Part shown: piece by piece, positions 43,366-55,942 of the stretch | How positions within the stretch are numbered: position 1 is the stretch's first letter | Layout: every line of letters begins with the position of its first letter | Source: Ottelia alismoides | Taxonomy: Eukaryota; Streptophyta; Magnoliopsida; Alismatales; Hydrocharitaceae | NCBI GenBank assembly: GCA_037367405.1 | Contig: JAZKJV010004145.1 | Location: 558,001 to 622,000 of the forward strand | Length of the DNA stretch: 64,000 bases | Direction of reading: 5' to 3' | Notes under the pieces: generated by a model | The model's database searches: none | The model's input: the letters and a program-made list of their open reading frames with translations, nothing else | What the model was told of the DNA's origin: nothing | Made by a program: the position numbers and the translations under genes

Positions 43366-44568
43366 TTATCCGTCTGGGGAGTGGAATTTCATCATTCCAG
43401 TACCGTAGTCGAATAAAGCTTTAGTAGTTCTTAAGAATGGTCTTTCAAGAATGATTTGTGATTCCTTCCAATGGTTCGGGGTCTCCATATCAAGGATAGT
43501 GATGTCCACTTTGTATTCCGTACCCTCAATCACAATGATAACATTTTTCACTTCTCCCTTAGGTCTTTTGGTGGATTTATCAGTGAATTGGAGTATAGAT
43601 AATGATTTATTGAGAGGACCTAAATCCAACATGTAATATAAGGCTAAGGGTAGAAGATTTATGGAAGAACCATTATCGAGTAGTATGCGTGCGAACACAA
43701 TGTCGTCGATGCGACTCTCCACATAATGAGCACCCGGATCCCTTTTATTTCTTGGTAAATGTTGATTTTTGACACATTTGGTAGTGGCAACTGTCAAGAT
43801 ATGAGTCTCCACAAATTGACTTGTTTTCTTTGTACGAGTCCTGGTGGGAGTGCATTTCACCTTCAAGTACTTCTGAAATGCTGGATTACTGGTCACATAC
43901 TGATCAAAGGGTACTTTGACTGTGATATTTTGTTGGTAGAACCTTTTCATCACTGGGTCATCCTGAATGTTTTTCTTTTGTTTTCCTTTCTTAAGAGCAT
44001 GGGGGAAAGGAATGGAAGCATTTGAGATAGGAGAAAAAGAGCCAAAATCATAAATAAGAGTATCTTTATTGGAATTGGAGTTCTTATTATAATCATAAGT
44101 TTTTTGAAAATAATCATGTTGCTGAAATGGTGACAAAGGTATTTTTGCAGCAACTAGAGGTTCAAGGTCCTCTGCAGTCTCCATAGATGTTTTTCCTTTA
44201 TCTTGTGCTGGGATCTTCAAGCGTCCTTCTTCATCCTTAGAAGCATCCTCCGGTTGATCTTTCGAGTCTTCATGATCTGATTCCCTTACTCGGTCAGGTA
44301 CGACCACGACCCTTCCGCTCCTAAGTGACATCACATTGATATTGTCAAACGAAAGGATCTCATGTTCAGTTGTGGAAAAATCTGAATAGTATACCTGGCC
44401 ATTGTGTTGAGATGATTGAGATTTGTTCAAGCTATTGGGGTTAGCCTGAACTTGGGCGGGAATGGTTGTGTCGAGGGCTGTCTGCTCATCCTTCCAACGC
44501 GATAAGCGATTAACATCGACCCGTAGATCATACAACTCATTTCGGAAGTTGTGAATTTCCTCAAGCAT
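43366..44568 (-). CDS. Gag C-terminal end and aspartic protease (element 2)
   Basis: A 400-residue open stretch, the longest of element 2's pol side. It contains SLRSGR, a basic KKGKQKKN segment after IPFPHALK, and the protease with LLDNGSSINLLP; the catalytic Asp is residue 298 (codon 43677-43675). The next residue is Asn where DSG or DTG is expected. The protease C-terminus follows as ITILDMETP...SQIILERPFLRTTKALFDYGTG, with ILERPFL for ILGRPFL. It stops at 43366. It is in phase with 45144-44935, with stops at 44935, 44767 and 44575 between them, so the apparent Met start is not natural. Confidence 0.82.
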   Translation of the reverse strand: MLEEIHNFRNELYDLRVDVNRLSRWKDEQTALDTTIPAQVQANPNSLNKSQSSQHNGQVYYSDFSTTEHEILSFDNINVMSLRSGRVVVVPDRVRESDHEDSKDQPEDASKDEEGRLKIPAQDKGKTSMETAEDLEPLVAAKIPLSPFQQHDYFQKTYDYNKNSNSNKDTLIYDFGSFSPISNASIPFPHALKKGKQKKNIQDDPVMKRFYQQNITVKVPFDQYVTSNPAFQKYLKVKCTPTRTRTKKTSQFVETHILTVATTKCVKNQHLPRNKRDPGAHYVESRIDDIVFARILLDNGSSINLLPLALYYMLDLGPLNKSLSILQFTDKSTKRPKGEVKNVIIVIEGTEYKVDITILDMETPNHWKESQIILERPFLRTTKALFDYGTGMMKFHSPDG

Positions 44569-45241
44569 CTGTCTCTAGATATCTACCAGTTCTTCTGGAG
44601 GGTTGGATGATTGAGATGTTTGTTTTGGAGATTCATATTGCTCACGATGTTGCTGAGGTTGATTCTGGCGGTTGTATGGCCGCTGCTGCGAGTGTTGGAA
44701 TGTTGCATTGTTCTGAGTGTGCTGTGGAGCTTGAGAAAATGTGGCATTATAGAAAGTGGGCGGACATTAATATTGTTGATGGTCCCCCATATTACCCCGT
44801 AGGGTAGTGTCCTGTGTGTACCAAGTGCCGTTTACTTCGAATGCCAGAGGCGGGGATTCTTCGACTGTCTCAGCCGGTGGAGGTGACTGCTGGGAAGGTT
44901 GGGCACAGGATTGGTCCTGAGCCCACAGTTGTTCTTATCCTGATCCTGGCTGCTCCTGGACATGATGCACATGATAGATCGGGGCCGTAGGTGCAGTGGG
45001 TATCCCTATCTTGGATACCTTCTCAGTCAGCTCCTCCATTTGATTTGGAAACTGGGAGATTCTGTTGTCGATGTCGTTCATCCTCTTATGAATTTGATCC
45101 ACATCTGTCAATTTATTAGCGATGATGTTCATGCTGGGAATCAAATCTTCTGCTATCTTTGCGACAGTTTGCTTTCCTCTTTTGGCTTGAAAGGTAATCA
45201 GGGAATCAGTGTAAGCTCTACTGGCGATCAGTGAATGGCTT
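44569..45241 (-). pseudogene. Gag C-terminal region (element 2), after the copia insertion
   Basis: In one minus-strand frame it encodes a helical region (SMNIIANKLTDVDQIHKRMN...FPNQMEELTEKV), a Gln/Pro-rich tail with VNGTWY-like and Gln-Asn-rich segments, then EELVDI before the next frame. This parallels the Gln-rich tail of element 1's gag, including DVNGIWYD. Three in-frame stops (TAA 44937-44935, TAA 44769-44767, TAG 44577-44575) sit where Gln codons would fit. When the copia insertion is excised the frame joins the gag segment at 53435 directly. Confidence 0.7.
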
Positions 45242-45246
45242 GTCTC

Positions 45247-47903
45247 TGAAGGATATGGTTAGATCCTCAAGTGCATCACGGAAGCGTGAGGGTCGCATCG
45301 AATACGACGAACAACGACTAGTCAGACTAGTTGTTCTATGTAGCGGAAATATTTTTTTTTCATGCGACGAAACCACATGATCCAAGAACACTTCTCGGAT
45401 CGTTTCGTCTAAACCACAAACAAGTAATAGGATTACCTCTTGAAGCGTGGTTGCGATCGAGTCTCTAAACGAAGAGACCTTCTGTCTCAAGTCTGATCCA
45501 ACAAAGGAGATGCTTGCGAGCGCGGGGATGAACCGTGTGCTTCTCGCAATCCATGTTGATGATCCGAGCGGTGGATCTCCTGATCTCGATACACGAGATC
45601 CATCATCTTCTTCACAAGCGAGGCACGCCGAAGGAGACTGAGATCCACGAGCAAATAATCGAGTAGTATGACGATGACGCTGCAGCGATGGAGAGTCTCT
45701 CTAGGGCATCCATGGTGGACGGCCACAGGAGAGGGAGAGAGAGAGTAGACGTGTAGAGAGAAAGAGAGAGAGAGAGAGTTGTTATCTCACTTGTTGTGCA
45801 AAAAAGAGAAAATGGGTGCCTCTCCTTTTATAACATTCTGGGATCCATGGATCTCAATCCATGGGACAACACAAATCCAAAGGCTCTCATTGATTGTGTT
45901 TCTTTCAATGGCTAAGATTTATGTTGGTAAAAACCAACAACAATAAATTTAATTTAGAATAAACATATATTTATAAATCAGTATAAATCAAATCCAAAAT
46001 TAAATCAACAACATATAGAGATAATGGAAAGGAGAGTGCCTCCTTCCATATATATGGAGTGGACGGCCACCCTTTCCTAATAGGAATAGGTGGTTGTCCC
46101 TCCTGTTAGTATTGAAGGAGCATCTCAATGTAATCTCCCTTGATTACATTATTCCATGTATCTTCAATTTATTACAACAACAATTGTTATAAAATATTCT
46201 ACAAAAATAATTCATAATTATTTTGTGAATATTGTAATCTTGCCATTGGAAATTTGTGAATCACATTCACAACCCAAAATGAAATGCGAATTACATTTTC
46301 AATTACTTGTCCAATGTGAATCCAATTCACATCTACATTTAATTAACAAATGTAAATTACAAATAGCTCTCTCTTATAAATTATAAATCACATTTATAAT
46401 ATATGTGACTAATATGGATATCCACATTATTCATATCCATGATAATTAAATCATATTTAATCATCTTGGATCTCTTTTCTCTTGTTCTCAAATAATATGA
46501 ATCACTTTCACATCATTCATATCTTTAATAATCAAATCACATTTAATTATCTAAGACAACTCTCTTTATAATATGAATTGAATTCATATTAATCATGATA
46601 ATTAAATCACAAATAATTATCCAATTTCTCAATACTTGGATATATATATCAACAATTGAATTATCCATGGATTTCTTCAAGGATAATACACTTTCTCCGC
46701 AAATACTTGGAGATAAGGACAGGGCGATTGTATTGTTCCACGTATAGTGACTTGCATATTGAGATCATATCTCAAATCCAGATCGCGGGCCTCCCATAGA
46801 TGCTTGATTAAATCAAGACCCCAAATCTAATCTTCTCATTGCATTTGAATCACATTCTGATCAATGTCTAACATTTGGACTAAGATCAGATTACTTCTCT
46901 ACCGAGAGGAGTCACTAAAATCCAGACCTATTTCATCACTCCCTAGGAATGGAAGCGTCATGGTTATACAATCATCTATGATCACATCACCCTCAGGTAT
47001 TCCCAATACCTTTACATCCTCCATACTGGAAGACTTAGTATAAACCCGAAGTATTAGATCAACTTTACACTGTCTACTTCAGGGTTCTATCAGTAAGTTT
47101 CTCATTCGATCATTGGGAGTCGGTATCGATCATATACTTTCCAAAAGCGTATATCATACCTAGGTCTTGATCATATACTTCCTAAATGTATATATCAAAC
47201 CAACAAATTCAATAAAGCTTCCAAAGCGAGACGACCGTGCGCACAGAATTTGATTCTTCCCAATATCTCATGAGTGAGCTCATGCCTTCCGGTTCAATAA
47301 ATGAACCTATATGATCCCTTTGAGAGATCGTATTACTCATATGGCCTTATATGCACACCAACGTGCTGGTGTATAGACCTTGGTTAGGTCATCAACCTAT
47401 TGGTCTGCCAAATGTACATACTCAGACATATAGTAACACATCTGTCTCTGGTCAGAGGATGCATGCCTGTATCGTGACAGCATATGATATAGGACTTTGG
47501 TTATCTCGATCACGTTAAGTCAACTTTTTGACCTAACTTATCCGACACCTCCGAATCTCTATTCCTATGCAGAGGACCTGCATCAAGAGGTCGGTCAGAT
47601 ATCAACCTAATTGAGAAAGGATTGCCATCTCCAACTCAGGCTGGAGATCATCTCTTAACAATCATTTGACGGTGCTTGATGAGTCCTCAATCTAACTCTT
47701 TACATATTCATCCAAGCACCAACCTCTATGATTCAATAGTTGAATCAACAGCTGTATGATCATCAAGATGGCCATGGTACGTAACCCTAATTGTACTAAG
47801 GGACCTATTATGCAAATTATTCATTCTTTATTTCAGATCAGGGAATGATATTCACAATAACATTTATTGCATAATGGCTCGCTGTGGGCTCACATGTCCA
47901 ACA
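45247..47903 (-). repeat. 3' LTR of the nested copia element
   Basis: On the minus strand it begins TGTTGGACATGTGAGC at 47903, right after the PPT, and ends ...CCATATCCTTCA at 45247. Three further copies of this family occur in the window, all in the same orientation: 21622-22375, 52884-53429 and 61984-64000. The segment at 45740-45780 is a GA-rich microsatellite. Confidence 0.88.
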
Positions 47904-47925
47904 ATCTCCCACTAGCCCAAAGAGC
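47904..47925 (-). promoter_or_regulatory. PPT of the nested copia element
   Basis: Minus strand GGGCTAGTGGGAGAT directly precedes the LTR start TGTTGGA. It is the plus-strand primer of Tork-type copia elements and confirms the orientation. Confidence 0.8.
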
Positions 47926-48429
47926 CATTAATGGGCTAATCATTTAAACCCACACTCATGTGACAATCATAGGCTATTTAGAAAATAGCTAGGTAAGTTG
48001 ATTAGTCACTCTGTTCCCGCAAGACTACGCCAAGTCCCTTTATGACAGTTGCATATCCCCGGTAACATTGCTCGCATCTAATGCGAATGTTGCATTTTAT
48101 GCAACCAATACTCAATCTTACGGTGTCATTGACAATATAGCTTAACAATTATCATAACCAGTATTTCCATAATCCTTATAAGAATACCCTTATTCCTGGA
48201 GATCACTTATCTCTTAATGTATCCACAGTTAAGACCTTTTAGTTCTCTATCTATAAAGTCTAAAGTTTTTGAAGATAAGACTTTGAGATCATGATCTCAA
48301 AAATCTTGTCATCTATGAAGATTTTGTTATTATTGCAATGAAGTGTTTTCTCTCCATAGTAGGATTAGCAACTTTTACTACTCCCACTGCAAGGCAGATA
48401 TCCGGCTTTTGTACACATCTAGCATACAC

Positions 48430-50090
48430 TCAACTTCTCGTAACTAATGCACAAGTGCAAGTATTTCTAGCATTCACTTCCTCAACTCTTTGAGGTGCTA
48501 TCCCTTTAGAAAGGTTAGTACCATATCTTAAGGGATGGAAGCCTTTCTTGTAATTTTCCAGAAAATGGAATATGTTCAAGGTGTGCTGCAATTGTGACAG
48601 TCCCAATACCCTCTTCTCTTTGCTTCCGAACACCTTCAAAACTAAGATCCAAGAGGTATCCTTGAGATCATATCTCAAGTTATGGAACAACCAGATAATA
48701 AAACACTTACTATTATCCTTATATCATTTTAAATGATTAGGATATCATCTACATTTAGCACGATAAACACAAAGGCACTCCTACTAAGCTTCACATGGCT
48801 CATCAAGATTCTGTATGAAATCATAACATTTATAATCTCATCAAATTTTATGGTCCAACTACAAGAAACTTATTTGAGTCCATAGATGGATTCCTTAGCT
48901 TTCACATCTTGCTTTTCTCAACCATGAAGCCCTGTAGCTACTTCATGTGAATATCCTCAGAGAGGAATTCATAGAGGAGTGCAATCTTGATTTCTTTCTC
49001 TTGATGATCCATTTAAAACTTTATGGGTCTTGCCCATATAGGTGGATCTTCGAGGGTCCATATACAACACTTGTATATGAAGTCTACTTTAGACTTTATT
49101 GCTAACATCCATCTTTCCATGTCATGATCCTTAGAGACTTCATCACATGAAATCTGATCATTGTCAGACTTAATTGACACATGGAATCCATCCTCAAACT
49201 CATTTGAAGAGGTATTAGTGTTTCATCTTCAATTGTCATTCTAATTTCTAATTTCAGGAGCTTCATTATCTTCTCAAGATTAAATGAGTTCTTACACTTC
49301 ATTTTCATCTTGATTCTCAAGAGTCTCAACCTCTAAGAATCACATTCTCAGAGATGAGATATTTTAAGAATCTCAAGGTCATAAAGTAGGTATCCAATAC
49401 CATCATTTATTTTCCTAATGAAGCAGCACTTTCATGTGCTAGATTCCAGCTTGCATGCATGGAACCATATTAAGGATATATATTGTAGTCTCTACTACAT
49501 ATATATACCTGGATACTAAGAGGAAATTATGCTAAAATTCATCATTGATCAAATCATGTCACACATGATCCAATTGCATCTCTCTACAACTCTATTGAGT
49601 TCAGGTTCATTAGGAGGAGTGAGATTGGAATGATATTCCTTTCTCCATAAGGTATATCATGAATTCATCTAATAGGTACTGATTACCTAGATTAGTCCAA
49701 ATTCAATTCCTTCTTCCTTCAAACTTTGGTTCCAAACCAAAATTATGAAATCTTTGAACATTTCAAAGGTTTCTAATGGTGAAGGGAAAAAATCTTATAT
49801 CACCAATAATCATTAATAGATATCACTTATCCATAATGTTTATTCTAATACAGATGATCCACATACATCAATATGTATTAGGTCTCGAATACCTTGACAT
49901 CTTACACCTTTCTCTAAGAAGGGTGTATTGGACATTTTACTTTGAATACAATATTCATAAGTATGTAAGTTTTGAAATTTTAGACATTCTAAAGTTTTAT
50001 CTCTTACTAGTCTATTGATCAAATCAATAGACAAATGTCCAAGGCTTGATGCTAGATCATTGTCAAATGATCTTCATCCTCCTATTGATC
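48430..50090 (-). pseudogene. Copia pol remnant: integrase and RT (nested element)
   Basis: The minus strand in changing frames gives, from high coordinate, the GAG-pre-integrase/zinc segment LGHLSIDLINRLVRD...YCIQSKMSNTPFLEKGVR (50034-49890) and DLIHIDVCG (about 49870). A linker follows at 49329-49102. RT comes last: ESIYGLK, KFDEIINVM...SAFVFIVLNVDDILII (about 48850-48730, with the Asp pair) and KRVLGLSQLQ...YKKGFHPLRYGTNLSKG (48640-48490). The order and motifs are those of a Tork-like copia. RNase H is hardly recognisable in 48430-47926. Numerous stops. Confidence 0.72.
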
Positions 50091-52883
50091 TTGAGGTTTA
50101 ATTTAAGTATTTAGAAATGTTAATGAACCATTCTTCAATTTTCTAATTTAGTGGAGTCCACTAGATTTTCGATTACTATCTGAAATATCTCCATCATAAC
50201 TCTTTATGATAGATTTATTACAGAATTTGTGTTTATTTCAACATTTAGAAATAAACAATGAGTGTATTCTAATATCTAGGTCATAGAGACATTCTCTAAG
50301 ACTAAGGGCTCTCCCATTGAAATTATGAAGCCTTTCAATCCAATAGTGATTGTTGCAACAATTGCATCAATATCTATGTGTATGACTATAAGCCATAAGA
50401 TCAAATTTTCTAGTCTTCTAAAATATATGCAACCCATTGCAAGTGTTGTAGAAGGTTGAGATACAATTACAAGACTTTATCTTATTTAATAATCAACTCA
50501 ATATCAATGATTTATGTAGATTATTCTGATGCTCTATCCGAGTCCTTCTCTAAGGATTCTAGACAGACTTGATAGTCATACTATCAACACATCAACTTAT
50601 TGTAGTATTGGCATTCATCCAGCTCTTTGGATGTCATATGGAAGTCACGGGAGTACAGTCAATTCTTTGACTATACTTCTTACTTGGGTCCAACCCATGC
50701 TTCCACTGCGCTCCCTTTATTTATAAACAACCATTACTTAGGACTAAGGTAACTCTTATATTAAATTCAAAAGAATTGAATGTAAGAGTATTTCAATATT
50801 TATACATGCTTCATTAAATTCATATAATATGAATAATATGAAGCATCATGAATGACCAGAGTATAGACAGCAGAATGATGACACTCATCGTATCTACATC
50901 CATCTAAACTCTTAAAACATTGGTTCAGGTAGGTACTCAAACAATTTGAATACGTCATCTCTTATAGAGCCACCACTCTACATGATGCAGTGAACCATCT
51001 CATTCATGATAAATGTCAAGAGCACAGATGTATGCCAGAATATCTTCATTGATTTTATAAGGATTATTTGACAATTGCGATCATCATCAACATGTCACTT
51101 CCTAAGTACATCTGATGAGAGATCAAGTAGGGTTGTAGTCCTATTATCCATTTAATTGTCATTCCTCATTATTATGAGGAAACTTGCACATTGCAACCAC
51201 ATACATTATGTGTCCAACTGCAAGTACAATATCTGGATCATGGGTCTAATCCATGATATTTTACTAGTTATTATTGAGTATAATATTGAGTGGGTTTAAT
51301 GAAGGATTATCTGAAATAGGATATTTGCATAAGTGTATATATATATACATATTTTACTTTGATTTAGGAATTTTTATATCAAAGTTGTCTTGCCTTGTCA
51401 ACACTAAAAGTTCATTCCCTTAATCACTTTCAATGTAAGAGATATACTTACCATTATATCTCAAGCAAGATCTGGGATCTCCTTCCTTATCTTTGTTGCA
51501 TCCCAATAGTATGAGAACCTACAACTCGGATAAAAAGAAGCGGGAACACATTCCGCCTTGCAAGTCCAACTTGCATCTCCCAATTTGGTCTTTAACACCT
51601 AGGCCCACCACACCTAAGGCGATGTTGACCCATCATTAATTGAACCAACTGTCAACAGGAATACAACTCGCTATGCGCAATTCAATATCACCCCAATAAT
51701 ATGAGGACCCGATATTGGGGTCACTACGCATACGTCCTTACTCTTTCGAGAAGCAAAGAGCCCGATACAGATGCGCTTGCATACAGGAGCTGTCACTTCG
51801 GACATGCATCTCCCACATGCAATCCCTGGCGACGGAACCCTTCGCCTTGATGGGAGACCATGGATGTCACTTATATGATCCTACACCTCATATTCAAATT
51901 TTAATTAATTATCATGAATCATATTCATATAATTAATTCTTCCAAGGGAAATAACAACTCTATTCATAATAGAGTGTCTCAGTTGCACATAATCAATTTA
52001 ATCATATTAAATTAATTATCAATCAAATTCAATCAATAAACTTGATTAATTTACTTGAATATATATATATGGTACTATCTCAAAGTACATATTAATTTGA
52101 ATTTTAGTAACTAAAAAATACACCTTGATTTTCTCCGGCTTTATCGAGTCCCTACCCGTTGTCATGGCCAGTACCGACGAGAGTGGGATGGACCACATAC
52201 GTTGCAACCCGCAACCCCATTGCTCTCCGACTAGACACCATATCCACCTCAGAAAAGGATAATGCCAAATATATAAATTTGTACTTGAGATGATCATCGG
52301 TTCTTCAACCGAAATTATACCATATAGTAATAATAAAAACATTTTTGATAATAAGGAAATTTGCTACACAAATTCCCAATCCTATTTAAGCGTCATGTTT
52401 GATGATTGTGTTTCCAATTATGATCTAGATCAAATCTAATCAATTAATTGGTTGACTTCAAGCCAATTAAGGAAATAATCATCTTCCAATATTTTACAAA
52501 TATTTTCCATAATTATTTCATGAAATTAACAATTAATTTCACTAATTGAGAATCACATGGTTCTTGATTAGGACTGTAATTTCAACAGTGACCCCTACTC
52601 ATGAAAATTAACATATCTCAATCAATTTAAACCCAAATTAGACAAACTCAATTTTTTAAGTTTGCTAATTTGATTTAGGACAGAAATAAGTGATATTTCA
52701 CGCATTTCTAGGCGGATCAAAACAGTAATTAACTCATTAATCATGTTAAGATTCGCAGTTCATGCAACAGTGAATACATGTTCATTAAAACAACCATATC
52801 TCGAGCAAACGAAATCCAAATTACGTAAAATCAGATTCTATGATTTCCTTATTTAATGGGGAACAAAATCCAATTATTCTATG
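50091..52883 (-). other. Degenerate 5' internal region of the nested copia (gag/leader), unassigned
   Basis: About 2.8 kb of minus-strand internal sequence in which I recognise no gag domain. 51480-51870 is GC-richer and contains repeated phrases (CCCAATAGTATGAGAACC near 51500, CCCCAATAATATGAGGACCC near 51690) and two GCATCTCCCA copies (51572 and 51803). 52130-52260 is a second GC-richer block. The expected primer-binding site (complement of initiator tRNA-Met) next to the LTR is not visible, consistent with a deletion joining leader to a truncated LTR at 52884. Confidence 0.35.
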
Positions 52884-53429
52884 CCAGCGCGCCGGTGTAT
52901 AGACCTTGGTTAGGTCATCAACCTATTGGTCTGCCAAATGTACATACTCAGACATATAGTAACACATCTGTCTCCGGTCAGAGGATGCGTGTCTGTATCG
53001 TGACAACATACGATATAGGACTTTGGTTATCTAGATATCGTTAAGTCAACTCTTTGACCTAACTAATCTGACACCTCCGAATCTCTATTCCTATGCAGAG
53101 GACCTTCATCAAGAGGTCGGTCAGATATCAGCCTAATTGAGAAAGGATTGCCATCTCCTACTTAGGCTGGAGATCATCTCTTAACAATCATCTGACAGTG
53201 CTTGACGAGTCCTCAATCTAACTCTTTAGATATACATCCAAGCACTAGCCTCTATGACTCAATAGTTGAATCAACACCTGTATGATCATCAAGATGGCCA
53301 TGGTACATAACCCTAATTGTACTAAGGGACCTATTATGCAAATTATTCATTCTTCATTTCAGATCAGGGAGTGATATTCACAATAACATGTATTGCATAA
53401 TGGCTCGCCGTGGGCTCGCATGTCCAATA
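52884..53429 (-). repeat. Truncated 5' LTR of the nested copia element
   Basis: About 546 bp, colinear with 47350-47903. It contains the LTR start (TATTGGACATG, mutated from TGTTGG) next to the target duplication at 53430-53434. Homology ends abruptly near 52884, so about 2.1 kb of LTR plus the primer-binding site are missing. The deletion happened after insertion. Confidence 0.85.
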
Positions 53430-53434
53430 GTCTC

Positions 53435-53621
53435 CGCCATCTGCTCCACTATTTTCCAGACGGTCTTAGCTCCTCATGGTGTGTAATTGGCTCCATAGGC
53501 AGCGCTCACTAACCCTTAAGTCTCGTAGTTGAGGCCAGAGTAGAGTGACTGAACTAGGATGTTGTTATCTAGGTCATGGCGGGGACATTTCTGTAGCAGA
53601 TCTTTGAATCTATCCCATGCG
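53435..53621 (-). pseudogene. Gag core end (element 2), before the copia insertion
   Basis: Minus-strand translation gives AWDRFKDLLQKCPRHDL, then NILVQSLYSGLN, matching AWERFRELTDRCPHHDI and NLVQSFFSGLT of element 1. A one-base frameshift near 53622 separates it from the N-terminal part, and two stops lie inside. The copia element inserted right after a VEQMAE-like segment. Confidence 0.75.
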
Positions 53622-54515
53622 CTAAAGTGGTTCATTAGGCATCTGAGAGAAACTGGATATGCGAGTCCTCATTTGATTGGTCCGACTCAGAGGGTAGAAT
53701 TTCTTCAAGAATAGGTTTTTGAACTTATCATATGTAGTCACAATCACTCCTACATTTTTCACCCAATAATCTGCCTTCCCTTTCAAGGCGAAAGGTAGTG
53801 CAGTGAGACGAATGTAGTCCAGGCTAACTTGCGGGTGCCTCTGATTAGAACATATCAGCTCCAAATCTCGCAAAAATTCATATGGTTCTTCATTTACATT
53901 ACCATAGAATTGTGGTAATTGACATAGGAAGTGTAGCTTTAGTTCATGGTGAATCTCTGGCTGACGTGGTTGTAAGTAATTTCTAACCATGTATTGCCCA
54001 GGATTGTATGCAGCTTCCATTGGCGGTTCTCCCCCAACATTCAACTGTTCTAACGGCTCCCTTAGTAAAAGTTGTTGCTGCTCAGACGCGGCTAATCTCG
54101 CAAGGATCATTTGCATTGGATCTTCATTAGGTTCATCTTCATGATCTTTCTTTTTGGGAGGCGTCTTTTGTGAGTTCTTCTCTTCTTCTTCACCTTCAGA
54201 ATATAATGGATTTGAGTTAATAGAGTGGAAAGAACTGGAACAAGCATCATCGAGGTAAGAGTTCTTTTTGATGTGTTTTGGTGAGAGAGAAACAGTGTGG
54301 GTTTGTCCGCCCTCCATAAAGAAGAAGGAATTGCAGGAATAGGGTTCATGGGAGAGGTGTCCCTGAACCCAAGGTGGTCCTGAGTAAGAGTGCCTCCGAA
54401 CCTTTGAGACTGGAAGGTTTGTGGCGGTCAGAGAAGGGTTCGCGGAGTCCGAATAAAAATTATCACAATATTCCATTCTCGATTTCAAAAGATCAACAAG
54501 AGGTTTACGGTTCAT
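53622..54515 (-). CDS. gag: Gag N-terminal region (element 2)
   Basis: A 297-residue open stretch with a plausible natural Met at 54515. It has a Ser/Asn-rich start, a charged Lys/Glu-rich segment (EEEEKNSQKTPPKKKDHEDE) at about 110-130, a probable coiled coil (MILARLAASEQQQLLLREPLEQL, about 138-160), then the gag core: LPQFYGNVNEEPYEFLRDLELIC, PFALKGKADYWV, FLKKFYPLSRTNQMR. It aligns with the gag core of element 1 but has no alanine tract. It ends by frameshift at 53622. The tRNA-Asp primer site lies 1.4 kb upstream. Confidence 0.82.
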   Translation of the reverse strand: MNRKPLVDLLKSRMEYCDNFYSDSANPSLTATNLPVSKVRRHSYSGPPWVQGHLSHEPYSCNSFFFMEGGQTHTVSLSPKHIKKNSYLDDACSSSFHSINSNPLYSEGEEEEKNSQKTPPKKKDHEDEPNEDPMQMILARLAASEQQQLLLREPLEQLNVGGEPPMEAAYNPGQYMVRNYLQPRQPEIHHELKLHFLCQLPQFYGNVNEEPYEFLRDLELICSNQRHPQVSLDYIRLTALPFALKGKADYWVKNVGVIVTTYDKFKNLFLKKFYPLSRTNQMRTRISSFSQMPNEPL

Positions 54516-55924
54516 GATTTAGGCCCAAGTGTGCGATATTCGATGATTAACTGTGTTCTATGCACAAATCAAACACAATTCAAATCTTTGTTTCACCAAC
54601 TCACTCAGTGAAGGCCGTAAGAGTTCGGTCAGTTATCTTGTAAATTTTTAGTTGGTGAGAATTCCAATCTTGCAAACCTTTTAAGGAGCTGTTAGGTGCC
54701 AAAATATTCTAAAAGACTGTCCCGAGTTCGTACGACTAGTTGCATATACTTTTAGCCAGTATAGGTGTAAGTACGAACTGTAATACGGCTACCCGTGTTA
54801 CTTAAAAACGGATCCTTACACGGTGTCCTTTAAATCACCCACTCTGCTAAGGAAGTCCAGACCGTTTACCGGCTACCCATATTCCTCACTGAGAAATAGA
54901 TAATCATTTTTAAAATCAGTAGCTTATATAAAAATCTTGGCTTGACTCTGTCCTAGTGTGCGTCTCTCTCCTCGCTGCAAGATAAAAGCAAACAATGTCA
55001 GGGTTACTCTCTCGCAAGAATTCTTGATTTTATAGGTTCTTATGATCGGCTATATTTAGCAGTCTCAATTTTAATTAGGTGATCACTGAAGAATTTAAAT
55101 GAGCAAAAATATACGTCTACCGTCCAGTCCCAATTTCCTTTAGAGTTATGTGGCAGAACAAGAGGAGAGATTTGGGAAAAGCCGATGCACGCAGAAAACT
55201 ATGATGTATGCTCAGTTAGAAGACTTACAGTGAATCCTCGCAATCTCCATGTGGGATGCTAGATAGAAATTAAAAGATTATTCTAAATGAATGCAACCGA
55301 TGAAAAACCACACCTATGCAGAAAGTTCTAATAGTGGGGAAGAATTGAGTTAAATTTTTGGCTAAATTGAACAATCTATGTGCGTCTCAGTTGAAGTGAA
55401 GTGTGGCTTAATTCCTACGAGCACAATCAAGAACTTAAAAATGCTTTAAGAGCCGTATGTGCAAGTCTATATTAATCACCACTCAAGTCGGTCCCCACCC
55501 TCACCGGAGAGTGAAACAGGCTACGACACACCACAGAAGAAAGTTCAAAGTCTTTTACATACGCGAGAGTCCAAACGGACACCGCTGTAAATGAGCAACT
55601 AATTACAGAAATTTAAAATTTGCAGAATTAGAAACCTAGACTCTACGCTCTCTCACGACTTGACTCGATCTTAAATTAATTGTGGATTTTTCGAAAGTCT
55701 GTGAAGATGCTTCGGTTTCTTGAAAAACTGTTCTACGTATACCATGTACCTCGCAAGAAAAATAAGCGAGATAATGTAAGAGAGTGACTCAGAAATAATA
55801 AAATAGACAAGAAAAATAAATGCAAGAAAACAAATGGAATTTACAGTGGAAAATTCGAGGGTCAGACTACCCACTGTGGAAAACCGAATAATTTTTTTGA
55901 GACAAAAACTCTAAGCTGTTTGCC
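54516..55924 (-). other. 5' leader of element 2
   Basis: About 1.4 kb between the primer-binding site and the gag Met. It is noncoding by inspection and has the position where packaging and dimerisation signals of LTR elements lie. No specific motif is recognised apart from a purine- and AT-rich stretch just after the primer site. Confidence 0.6.
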
Positions 55925-55942
55925 TCCCCGGCAACGGCGCCA
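55925..55942 (-). promoter_or_regulatory. Primer-binding site complementary to tRNA-Asp
   Basis: On the plus strand the bases read TCCCCGGCAACGGCGCCA, the 3' end of plant tRNA-Asp. The element strand therefore carries TGGCGCCGTTGCCGGGGA, two bases inside the LTR end at 55945. tRNA-Asp priming is typical of Athila elements. The match is 18 of 18. Confidence 0.9.

Larger units (their letters stand above)
45247..53429 (-). mobile_element. Tork/Angela-like Ty1/copia element nested in gag of element 2
   Basis: It is bounded by the 5-bp target duplication GTCTC (45242-45246 and 53430-53434). On the minus strand its 5' end is TATTGGACATG (TG decayed to TA), and its 3' end is the LTR end near 45247. 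The 3' LTR is 2657 bp; the 5' LTR survives only as about 546 bp. Pol remnants (integrase and RT) lie at 50090-48430. The PPT CTAGTGGGAGAT before TGTTGGACATG is typical of Tork-like copia elements. It is younger than element 2, because it interrupts it, but is itself heavily decayed. Confidence 0.88.

Noticed and set aside
55925..55942. Perfect 3' end of tRNA-Asp on the plus strand as a possible tRNA gene
   Set aside because: Only the terminal 18 bases are present, placed two bases from an LTR end; it is the primer-binding site, with no cloverleaf upstream.
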